From assembly GCF_010728725.1 (NCBI RefSeq), contig NZ_AP022606.1:4340001-4404000 (forward strand): a DNA stretch of 64,000 nucleotides, read 5' to 3'. Of the stretch, positions 56,839 to 64,000 are shown one piece after another. Under the pieces are notes generated by a model that worked only from the letters and a program-made list of their open reading frames with translations, had not been told where the DNA came from and did no database searches. The DNA comes from Mycobacterium branderi (lineage in GTDB: Bacteria; Actinomycetota; Actinomycetes; Mycobacteriales; Mycobacteriaceae). Made by a program: the position numbers and the translations under genes. Position 1 is the first letter of the stretch; each line of letters starts with the position of its first letter.

Positions 56839-58325
56839 CAACGGAAGTCCATCCAGTGTCCGTGTGGGGTGAAGCCCAGCAAAAACGGGATCTCGATGCG
56901 GCACACGGGTCCGGCGGTGATGTCGTCGGTGTCGAAAATGACGTATTCGCCGAGGTTTTCGGTCCACCGCGACACCGGCACCATCAAATAGCCGTCGCCT
57001 TCCGGCGCGTCGGGTGTACGGGGCACAAAAGTAGGCTCCATCACGACCGCCGGGCGGTCGTGGCGCAGCCGGTACTCCTGCTCGTCGCCGGTGTGCAAGT
57101 CGCGCACCACCAGGCTGTGCATGCGCATGCCGTTGCCCTTGGCGTCGCCGCCGATCAGGTAACCCCAGCGGTGCCCGCGCCCGTAGAAGCGTTCGTCGAC
57201 CTTGGGCAGCTCGCAGGGGCGGTCGTCGAGCAGCTCGGATTTCACGCTGCCGGTGGACAAGTCCACCGTCCAGCGGCCGAGCGTGCTGCGCGCCAGGTTG
57301 AAGAACAACGCGACGTCCTTGCCCTCGAAGCGGTCGATGTCGAGCGGAAACGGCGGCCGCTCGAAGATCGGTGCGTCCAGGGTCAGCGTGTTCTCGGTGA
57401 CGTCCGCGGCCAGCGTGTGCATCATGTACTGCGGCTCGATTTCCGCTATGATCCAGTGGATTTCGCCGTACTCGACGTCGTCGCGGGGCACCAGCGCCAG
57501 GATGGTCGGCAGTTCCGGGTTCCACCCGTGGACCGGCAGACCACGCTCGATCCGGTCTGGGTCGAAGACGAATCCCTGGAACGGCAACACCATCCACTGC
57601 GGGGTGAGCCACATGTCGTGGACCTCCGAGGAATACGGCGCATCCCACAGTTCGCGTGAGGCGACCGCGCCGTCAGGGTGCACCACGTGCACGGTGACAT
57701 ACGGTTTGCGGTTGCTGTAGGCCCAGCCATACAAGGTGCCGTTGTCCCACTTCGGGTGTGCGGTGAACGCCGCATCGCCATAGCCGGCCGGGTCGAAGAT
57801 GCCGCGGGACAACTGCGGCGACCACGGCACGATCCCCCGGGTTTCCAGCGAGATCGGGTCCAGCGCGACGGGCGGGCTGCCCTGCTCGCCCGACGCGAGG
57901 ATTTCGCCGCCGAACGGAAAGCAGTTGATGTTGTTGGTGCCCTGAGGAATTCCGCGCGTATACTCGTTGGACACCGCCGCACCGAAGCCGATGTTGCGCC
58001 AGTCGGTCCACTCCCCGTCAGTCCAGCAGAACATTCCGCGCCCGTGCCGGTCTTCCAGCAGGTACTTGGGTGTGCGGATCCAGCGGTTGCGGAAGTCGGC
58101 GCGCCCGCCCTCGAACGTCAGGCCCTGCACCATGCCGTCCATTGCCAGCAGGCCATTGCCGCCCTGTTTGGTCGGCCGTTTGAACGTCGGGCCCACGCGG
58201 TAGAAGCCGCCGCACAATTCGGAGGGGATCTCGCCGAAGGTCACCACACAGTCTTCGACGGTCGCCTCGAACCGCATCGGCCGAAACGCGCCGCGCAACA
58301 CCGCGACATCGGGCACCATGACCAT
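56838..58325 (-). CDS. carotenoid oxygenase (RPE65/CCD family)
   Basis: A 495-residue non-heme iron dioxygenase of the carotenoid cleavage family, which splits C=C bonds of carotenoids, apocarotenoids or stilbenes. The four expected Fe-ligand histidines are found in order in TAHPKWD, EVHDMW, MMHTLAA and TPHGHWMD. It starts with ATG 58325, 8 nt after a -10 box in the shared palindrome, so its transcript may be leaderless. It is co-transcribed with the acyl-CoA dehydrogenase, and the divergent GntR regulator is a likely controller. Confidence 0.93.
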   Translation of the reverse strand: MVMVPDVAVLRGAFRPMRFEATVEDCVVTFGEIPSELCGGFYRVGPTFKRPTKQGGNGLLAMDGMVQGLTFEGGRADFRNRWIRTPKYLLEDRHGRGMFCWTDGEWTDWRNIGFGAAVSNEYTRGIPQGTNNINCFPFGGEILASGEQGSPPVALDPISLETRGIVPWSPQLSRGIFDPAGYGDAAFTAHPKWDNGTLYGWAYSNRKPYVTVHVVHPDGAVASRELWDAPYSSEVHDMWLTPQWMVLPFQGFVFDPDRIERGLPVHGWNPELPTILALVPRDDVEYGEIHWIIAEIEPQYMMHTLAADVTENTLTLDAPIFERPPFPLDIDRFEGKDVALFFNLARSTLGRWTVDLSTGSVKSELLDDRPCELPKVDERFYGRGHRWGYLIGGDAKGNGMRMHSLVVRDLHTGDEQEYRLRHDRPAVVMEPTFVPRTPDAPEGDGYLMVPVSRWTENLGEYVIFDTDDITAGPVCRIEIPFLLGFTPHGHWMDFR

Positions 58326-58329
58326 GGCG

Positions 58330-58345
58330 ACTTAGTATACTAAGT
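58330..58345. promoter_or_regulatory. palindromic operator carrying both divergent -10 boxes
   Basis: ACTTAGTATACTAAGT is a perfect 16-bp palindrome and so reads TATACT on each strand. Plus-strand TATACT (58336-58341) is followed by 7 nt and the GntR start GTG; minus-strand TATACT (58339-58334) is followed by 8 nt and the carotenoid oxygenase ATG. Binding of one regulator dimer would close both promoters. Confidence 0.75.
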
Positions 58346-58348
58346 TGC

Positions 58349-59086
58349 GTGACCACAGCCAAGGCTTCCCGCGCGCCCGACCTGGTAGCCGCCACCCTGC
58401 GTCGCCGGATTCTGTCCGGCGAGCTGACCCCCGGCGACTGCCTGCCGCCGGAAGCCGAGCTGGTCAGCCAGCTGGGCGCCAGCCGCGAGACCGTCCGCAT
58501 GGCTCTGCGGCTGCTCGACGCCGAGGGTCTCACCACGACCAGTCAGGGCCGCAGCGGAGTGCGTATCCGCCACCCCGAACCCGAGCGGGTCGCCCGTTCA
58601 CTGGTGCAGCTGCTCACCCTCACCGGTGCGACGTGGGGTGACCTGCTGGCATTCCGCAAGATGCTCGAGCCGGCCGCCGCGGCACACGTCGCCGAGTACG
58701 CCTCCGCCGACGAACGAGGCGCGCTCGCCGCCGTCGCCGATCGCGGCATCGCCCGCGACGGCACCGGCTATCACGAATTTCACGAACTGCTGGTACAGGC
58801 AAGCGGAAATCCTTTGCTGACAACGGTTTTGGCGGCTGTCGAGCAGGCTGTCCGGTGGGCGGCCGCCGAGCAGGACATCACCCAATTCGACCGCGACGAA
58901 GCCGCCAAGTCGCATCGCGCGATCGCCAAAGCGATCAGCGACCACGACCCGCGTCGTGCCGAACACCGAATGCGCCGGCATCTCGACGCCGCTCTCAAGC
59001 ACGTCGAGGCGTCCGGACTGCTTGGCGCGCCGATGATCCCGCCGTCGCGCTGGCGCGGCGAAAACAGCGACCTGCCCTGGCGTTAA
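58349..59086 (+). CDS. GntR-family (FadR/FCD-type) regulator
   Basis: A 245-residue GntR regulator: an N-terminal winged helix (about 10-75) with GELTPGDCLPPEAELVSQL and ASRETVRMALRLLDAEGL, followed by an all-helical FCD ligand domain with metal-ligand-like His (YHEFHELLVQ; KSHRAIAKAI). The GTG start at 58349 is set by its apparently leaderless promoter. The palindrome 58330-58345 is its probable operator; it likely represses itself and the carotenoid oxygenase/acyl-CoA dehydrogenase operon. The effector is unknown, perhaps an acid made by that pathway. Confidence 0.9.
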   Translation: MTTAKASRAPDLVAATLRRRILSGELTPGDCLPPEAELVSQLGASRETVRMALRLLDAEGLTTTSQGRSGVRIRHPEPERVARSLVQLLTLTGATWGDLLAFRKMLEPAAAAHVAEYASADERGALAAVADRGIARDGTGYHEFHELLVQASGNPLLTTVLAAVEQAVRWAAAEQDITQFDRDEAAKSHRAIAKAISDHDPRRAEHRMRRHLDAALKHVEASGLLGAPMIPPSRWRGENSDLPWR

Positions 59087-59166
59087 TAGACCTGTGCCCA
59101 ACAGTCTGTGCTGGTCAGACGCACGAATCCGCAGACAGGCCAGGCTCGGCGGACGATGATGTGCAG

Positions 59167-61164
59167 ATGGGCAGCACCACGAAGTCGGCGCCGAAGCACC
59201 CAAAGGCCGACAAGAAACACGTCCGCTTGCAACCGAACGACGAGCCGGGCGCACTCGACGTCGTCATGTCGACCCGCAGTCCGTTCCCGCCGATCGACGA
59301 GTACGCGTTCCTATCCGATTGCGAGAACACCTGTCTGATCGCCCCGAACGGCGCGGTGGAGTGGATGTGCCTGCCGCGCCCGGATTCACCGAGCGTCTTC
59401 GGCGCCATCCTCGACCGCAGTGCCGGGCATTTCCGCGTTGGCCCGTATGGCCAAAACGTCCCGTCGCTGCGGGTCTACCGGCCCGGCGGACTGATCGTCG
59501 AGACGACGTGGCAGACCGAGACCGGCTGGCTGACCGTCCACGACGCGCTGGTCATGGGCGCGTGGCACAACACCGACAAGCGCTCGAAGACGCATCGGCG
59601 CGCGCCGACCGACTGGGATGCCGAGCACATCCTGCTGCGGGTGATCAAGTGCGTAAGCGGCACGGTGGAAGTCGAGGTGAGTTGCGAACCGGCCTTCGGC
59701 TATCACCGCAACGAAGCCAAATGGGCCTACACCGGGCAGGTTTACGAGGAGGCGACGGCGACCTGCGCCGGCGGCGACGGCGATTCCTACCCGACGCTCA
59801 AACTGACCACGAACCTGCGACTGGGCATCGAAGGGCCGGAGGCCAATGCCCGTACCCGGATGGTCGAGGGCGACGAGGCTTTCGTCGCGCTGTCGTGGTC
59901 GCCGCTGCCGGCGCCGCGAACCCAGGAGGAAGCGGCCAAGAAGATGTGGCAGACCTCCGAATGCTGGCGGCAGTGGATCACCATCGGCAAGTTTCCCGAT
60001 CACCCATGGCGCGGTTATCTGCAGCAGAGCGCGCTGGCGTTGAAGGGCCTGACCTATGCGCCCACCGGCGCGCTGATGGCGGCGTCAACCACGTCGCTGC
60101 CGGAAACGCCTGGAGGCGTACGGAATTGGGATTATCGCTACGCCTGGGTGCGCGATTCGACGTTTGCCTTGTGGGGTTTGCATTCGCTTGGCCTGGACCG
60201 GGAAGCCAACAACTTCTTCCATTTCCTGTCGGACGCCGCGGTCGACGAGGACGGCAACGCGCAGACGCTTCAGGTGATGTACGGAGTGGGCGGCGAGAAG
60301 ACGCTCACGGAGGAGGAGCTGCCGCACCTGTCCGGATACGACGGCGCGCGACCGGTGCGGATCGGCAACGGCGCCTACAACCAGCGCCAGCACGACGTCT
60401 GGGGCACCATGCTCGACTCGGTGTATCTGCATGTGCGGCCCCGCGCACACGTGCCGGAACGGCTGTGGCCCATCCTGAAGCGACAGGTCGAAGAAGCGAT
60501 TGAAAACTGGCGGCTGCCCGACCGCGGGATCTGGGAAGTGCGGGGCGAGCCGCAGCACTTCGTGTCCTCCAAGGTGTTCTGCTGGGCCGCACTCGACCGC
60601 GGCGCGAAATTGGCCGCGATGCACAACGAAAAGGAATATGCCACAAAGTGGAGCAGCATCGCCGACGAAATCAAGGCGGACGTGCTGGCCCACGGCGTCG
60701 ACGAACGTGGAGTGTTCACGCAGCGCTACGGTGATCCCGCGCTCGACGCGTCGGCGTTGATGATTCCGCTGCTTCGTTTCTTGCCGCCGGAGGACCCGCG
60801 GGTGCGTGCGACCGTGCTCGCGATCGCCGACGAACTGACCGTCGACGGATTGGTATTGCGGTACAAGGTTGAGGAGACCGACGACGGGCTCGTGGGCGAA
60901 GAGGGGACGTTCACGATCTGCTCGTTCTGGCTGGTGTCGGCATTGGTGGAGATCGGCGAACTGACCCGGGCCAAGCAGCTATGCGAACGCCTGCTGGCAT
61001 TCGCCAGTCCGCTCAAGCTCTACGCGGAGGAAATCGACACTCGCACCGGACGTCATCTGGGCAACTTCCCGCAGGCGTTCACCCATCTGGCGCTGATCAA
61101 CGCCGTCGTGCACATCATCCGCGCCGAGCAGGACATGTTGTCCACTGGCGAGTTCGCTTACTAG
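59167..61164 (+). CDS. GH15 trehalase-like glycoside hydrolase
   Basis: A 665-residue GH15 protein similar to mycobacterial trehalase (recalled Rv2402, about 642). An N-terminal beta-sandwich (about 40-300) starts PPIDEYAFLSDCENTCLI; the catalytic (alpha/alpha)6 barrel includes NWDYRYAWVRDS and LYAEEIDTRTG. It should hydrolyse alpha,alpha-trehalose to glucose. ATG 59167 is used; the first 33 residues are low-complexity and an in-frame ATG at 59266 lies close to the family start. It sits between GntR and the convergent zwf (3-bp gap), so trehalose-derived glucose and the pentose phosphate entry enzyme are neighbours. Confidence 0.85.
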   Translation: MGSTTKSAPKHPKADKKHVRLQPNDEPGALDVVMSTRSPFPPIDEYAFLSDCENTCLIAPNGAVEWMCLPRPDSPSVFGAILDRSAGHFRVGPYGQNVPSLRVYRPGGLIVETTWQTETGWLTVHDALVMGAWHNTDKRSKTHRRAPTDWDAEHILLRVIKCVSGTVEVEVSCEPAFGYHRNEAKWAYTGQVYEEATATCAGGDGDSYPTLKLTTNLRLGIEGPEANARTRMVEGDEAFVALSWSPLPAPRTQEEAAKKMWQTSECWRQWITIGKFPDHPWRGYLQQSALALKGLTYAPTGALMAASTTSLPETPGGVRNWDYRYAWVRDSTFALWGLHSLGLDREANNFFHFLSDAAVDEDGNAQTLQVMYGVGGEKTLTEEELPHLSGYDGARPVRIGNGAYNQRQHDVWGTMLDSVYLHVRPRAHVPERLWPILKRQVEEAIENWRLPDRGIWEVRGEPQHFVSSKVFCWAALDRGAKLAAMHNEKEYATKWSSIADEIKADVLAHGVDERGVFTQRYGDPALDASALMIPLLRFLPPEDPRVRATVLAIADELTVDGLVLRYKVEETDDGLVGEEGTFTICSFWLVSALVEIGELTRAKQLCERLLAFASPLKLYAEEIDTRTGRHLGNFPQAFTHLALINAVVHIIRAEQDMLSTGEFAY

Positions 61165-61167
61165 CTT

Positions 61168-62637
61168 TCAGTCCTTGCCACGCCAGACGCGCTCGAAGGG
61201 CAGCCGCCACGCCCGCGGCGCGATCAGCTGGTGGATGGCGTTGGGTCCCCACGAGCCCGGGTCGTAACTGCGCACCGGCGGCGGGTCTTCCAGCAGCGGC
61301 TCGGATACTTCCCACAAGCGCTCGATGCCCTCTGCGGTGGTGTAGAGGGTCCGGTCGCCGTGCATGGCGTCGAGGATGAGTCGCTCGTAGGCTTCGAGCA
61401 CCTCTTCGGCGTGACCGGTCTCCTGCATGGCGAACTGCAGGCTCAGCTTGTCCAGCTTCATTCCCGGACCGGGCCGCTTGCCGTAGAACGACAGCGACAT
61501 CTTCGCCACGTCCGCCAGGTCGAACGTCAAATGATCCGGACCATGTTGTCCCACACCGGATCCCGGGGGGAACATGCTCTTCGGCGGCTCGTGGAACGCG
61601 ATCGAGATGATTCGCTGTCCCTCCGCCATGGCCTTGCCGGTGCGCAGATAGAACGGCACCCCCGCCCAGCGCCAGTTGTCGATTTCGCATTTGAGCGCGA
61701 TGAACGTCTCGGTGTCCGACTCCGGCGAAACGCCGGGTTCGTCCCGATAGCCTTTGTACTGTCCACGCACCACCTGGTCGGGATCCAGTGGGCGCATCGA
61801 GCGGAATACCTTGTTCTTCTCGTCGGTGATTGCAAGGGGCGCCAGCGCGGTAGGTGGCTCCATCGCGACGAACGCCAGAATCTGGAACAGGTGAGTGACC
61901 ACCATGTCCCGGAAGGCGCCCGTCGATTCGTAAAACTTCGCGCGCCCCTCGAGGGTGAGTCTCTCCGGCACGTCGATTTGAATGTGGTCGATGAAATTCC
62001 GGTTCCAGATCGGTTCGAACAACCCGTTAGCGAAGCGGAATGCGAGGATGTTCTGCGCGGGCTCCTTGCCGAGGAAATGGTCGATCCGGAAGATGCGTTC
62101 TTCGTCGAATCGCTTGTGAATGGCCGCGTTCAGTTCTTGCGCGCTCTGCAAATCGGTGCCGAACGGCTTCTCCATGATCACCCGGGAGTGCTCTACCAGA
62201 TCCGCCTGGTAGAGCGTTTCTAGTACGGCCATTGCCGCCGACGGCGGCACGCTCAAATAGTGCAGCAGCCGGGCGTTACCGCCGAGGGTCTCGAGCTGCT
62301 CGCGCACGGCTTTCGCGAGGCCTTCCGGGCCGGCGTCTTGGGGCACGTACACCAAGTTCTGGGTGAATTGCTCCAACTGGTCGTCGCTGGCTTTGCGTCT
62401 GGCGAACTCGCGGCAGGCCTTGTCGGCCAGGGTGCGAAAGCCGTCGTTGTCGAGATCGTCCAGCGACGTACCGACGATGCGGATTTCCGGAGCGAGGTTC
62501 GAACGGGACAGGTGGTAAAGGCCGGGCAGCAGCTTACGGCGCGCTAAATCGCCTGTGGCACCGAACAAGACGACGACATGAGGCTCTGCCCGTTTGCCCG
62601 TCTCCTTGGCCCCCCGGCCCTTTGCGGGATCGGTCAC
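61168..62637 (-). CDS. zwf: glucose-6-phosphate dehydrogenase Zwf
   Basis: A 489-residue glucose-6-phosphate dehydrogenase, first step of the oxidative pentose phosphate pathway. NAD(P)-binding FGATGDLA is at 25-32 and the substrate/active-site motif RIDHFLGKE at 184-192. GTG 62637 is the start. No opcA, tal or tkt gene is adjacent, so it is not the Rv1447c operon copy; it may be the Zwf1 (Rv1121) type, moved here. It is convergent with the trehalase-like gene and 49 bp downstream of sufT. Confidence 0.95.
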   Translation of the reverse strand: MTDPAKGRGAKETGKRAEPHVVVLFGATGDLARRKLLPGLYHLSRSNLAPEIRIVGTSLDDLDNDGFRTLADKACREFARRKASDDQLEQFTQNLVYVPQDAGPEGLAKAVREQLETLGGNARLLHYLSVPPSAAMAVLETLYQADLVEHSRVIMEKPFGTDLQSAQELNAAIHKRFDEERIFRIDHFLGKEPAQNILAFRFANGLFEPIWNRNFIDHIQIDVPERLTLEGRAKFYESTGAFRDMVVTHLFQILAFVAMEPPTALAPLAITDEKNKVFRSMRPLDPDQVVRGQYKGYRDEPGVSPESDTETFIALKCEIDNWRWAGVPFYLRTGKAMAEGQRIISIAFHEPPKSMFPPGSGVGQHGPDHLTFDLADVAKMSLSFYGKRPGPGMKLDKLSLQFAMQETGHAEEVLEAYERLILDAMHGDRTLYTTAEGIERLWEVSEPLLEDPPPVRSYDPGSWGPNAIHQLIAPRAWRLPFERVWRGKD

Positions 62638-62686
62638 AGCCCGATCGTAGCCACCGCGGGGTGTGCGGCGAGGAGAAAACGGCGGT

Positions 62687-63028
62687 TCAGACCGTGAAGC
62701 CGAGCGCGCGCAGCTGGTCGCGGCCGTCGTCGGTGATCTTGTCCGGGCCCCACGGCGGGTTCCACACCCAGTTGATCCGCAGCTCGTCGACGAGACCGGC
62801 GCCGATCAGCGCGGTCCGCGACTGGTCTTCGATGACGTCGGTCAGCGGGCAGGCCGGCGACGTCAGCGTCATGTCGATCAGCGCGACGGTGCCCTCCTCC
62901 CCCTCTTCCAGGTTCAGGCCGTAGACCAGTCCCAGGTCGACGACGTTGATGCCCAGTTCGGGGTCGACGACGTCGCGCATCGCCTCCTCGATGTCGGCGA
63001 GCAGCTCGTTATCCGGTGCGGCGGTCAT
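62687..63028 (-). CDS. sufT: SufT / MIP18-like Fe-S assembly protein, Rv1466-like
   Basis: A 113-residue DUF59 (MIP18-type) protein: NVVDLGLVYGL, DMTLTSPACPLTDVI with its single conserved Cys, and the C-terminal VWNPPWGPDKITDDGRDQL. SufT proteins assist maturation of Fe-S proteins under high demand. ATG 63028 has GAGGAGG 6 nt upstream and gives a size like recalled Rv1466 (115). It overlaps sufU by 20 bases in the suf operon. Confidence 0.92.
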   Translation of the reverse strand: MTAAPDNELLADIEEAMRDVVDPELGINVVDLGLVYGLNLEEGEEGTVALIDMTLTSPACPLTDVIEDQSRTALIGAGLVDELRINWVWNPPWGPDKITDDGRDQLRALGFTV

Positions 63029-63479
63029 CTGCAACCTCCTCTGCACTGGCCTGAGCCAGTGCGTCTTTAAACGCCATCCAACCGAGCAGCGCGCATTTCA
63101 CCCGGGCCGGGTACTTGGCGACCCCGGCGAACGCGACGCCGTCGCCCAGGATCTCCTCGTCACCTTCCACGTTGCCACGCGAGGACACCATCTCGGTGAA
63201 CGCCGCGACGGTTTTGATCGCCTGGCCGACGCTTTGGCCGATCACCTGCTCGGTGAGCACCGACGTGGCGGCCTGGCTGATCGAGCAGCCCTGCCCGTCG
63301 TACGAGACGTCGGCGATGTGCTCACCGTCGTCGGACAGCGCCACTCGCAGCGTCACCTCGTCGCCGCAGACCGGGTTGACGTGGTGCACCTCGGCGCCGA
63401 ACGGCTCGCGCAGCCCCCGGTGCTGCGGATGCTTGTAGTGATCCAGGATCACGTCCTGATACATCTGCTCGAGGCGCAC
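63009..63479 (-). CDS. sufU: SufU, zinc-dependent sulfur acceptor
   Basis: A 156-residue SufU that accepts sulfur from the cysteine desulfurase. Cys ligands are in NPVCGDEV, DGQGCSIS and YPARVKCALLGW, as in the zinc-binding type. GTG 63479 starts it, 3 bp after the csd stop. Length is close to recalled Rv1465 (162). Upstream (outside the window) the suf operon should hold sufBDC. Confidence 0.95.
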   Translation of the reverse strand: MRLEQMYQDVILDHYKHPQHRGLREPFGAEVHHVNPVCGDEVTLRVALSDDGEHIADVSYDGQGCSISQAATSVLTEQVIGQSVGQAIKTVAAFTEMVSSRGNVEGDEEILGDGVAFAGVAKYPARVKCALLGWMAFKDALAQASAEEVADDRRTG

Positions 63480-63482
63480 TGC

Positions 63483-64000
<518 letters not shown>

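Noticed and set aside
63009..63028. The 20-base overlap of sufU and sufT as a frameshift or annotation error
   Set aside because: Both C-terminus of SufU and the ribosome-binding-site-supported start of SufT match their families, so the overlap is genuine.

Overview
The window is chromosomal DNA from a high-GC mycobacterium, most likely a non-tuberculous species. The evidence is lineage-specific gene content (inhA with fabG1, ripA with ripB, moxR1, a ferrochelatase with C-terminal cysteines, dodecin, the SufU/SufT/Csd iron-sulfur genes), frequent GTG starts, and possible leaderless promoters in which a TANNNT -10 box lies about 7 nt before the start codon. Recalled from memory, gene order matches Mycobacterium tuberculosis H37Rv read backwards, from Rv1542c (glbN, left edge) to Rv1464 (csd, right edge). 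Several H37Rv stretches are missing: Rv1499-Rv1529, mazEF4, Rv1482c, one thioredoxin gene and Rv1467c-Rv1469. Other genes have been inserted.

Layout. 1-10 kb: end of glbN, a methyltransferase, an rluD-type pseudouridine synthase with lspA, ansA, the Y-family polymerase dinX, a small membrane protein, ileS behind a translational T-box, and a HxlR regulator divergent from a second methyltransferase. 10-18.5 kb: ACT protein, class 3 lipase, two TetR regulators, an M-box (Mg2+) riboswitch whose leader carries a small ORF and precedes an Rv1535-like gene, a flavin monooxygenase, a nitronate monooxygenase, a thioesterase, an AhpD-like protein and a frameshifted zinc alcohol dehydrogenase. 18.5-27.9 kb: a membrane protein plus HTH pair, a hemophore-like protein, dodecin, lipL, the methylmalonyl-CoA mutase cluster mutA-mutB-meaB, and a TVP38/DedA-like protein. 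27.9-36 kb: an accessory block with a two-component system, proline-rich proteins, a second copy of the HTH plus membrane protein pair, and a TetR/nitroreductase-like/membrane operon.

36-54 kb: SPFH and NfeD proteins, Rv1486c, hemH-inhA-fabG1, the Rv1481-Rv1480-moxR1-ripB-ripA envelope cluster, Rv1476, acn with its TetR regulator, Rv1473A, an ABC-F ATPase, echA12 and a thioredoxin. 54-64 kb: a metallo-beta-lactamase-fold protein, a DUF5666-like lipoprotein, an acyl-CoA dehydrogenase with a carotenoid oxygenase divergent from a GntR regulator, a GH15 trehalase-like enzyme, zwf, and the sufT-sufU-csd end of the suf operon.

The most informative non-coding signals are the ileS T-box, the M-box leader, a matched pair of TetR operators, a palindrome that carries the -10 boxes of two divergent promoters, an AcnR-type box before acn, tandem 11-bp repeats beside the two-component genes, and three related long hairpins. 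The best candidate for an undescribed system is the duplicated HTH plus polytopic membrane protein module. No rRNA, tRNA, CRISPR array or insertion sequence was seen.
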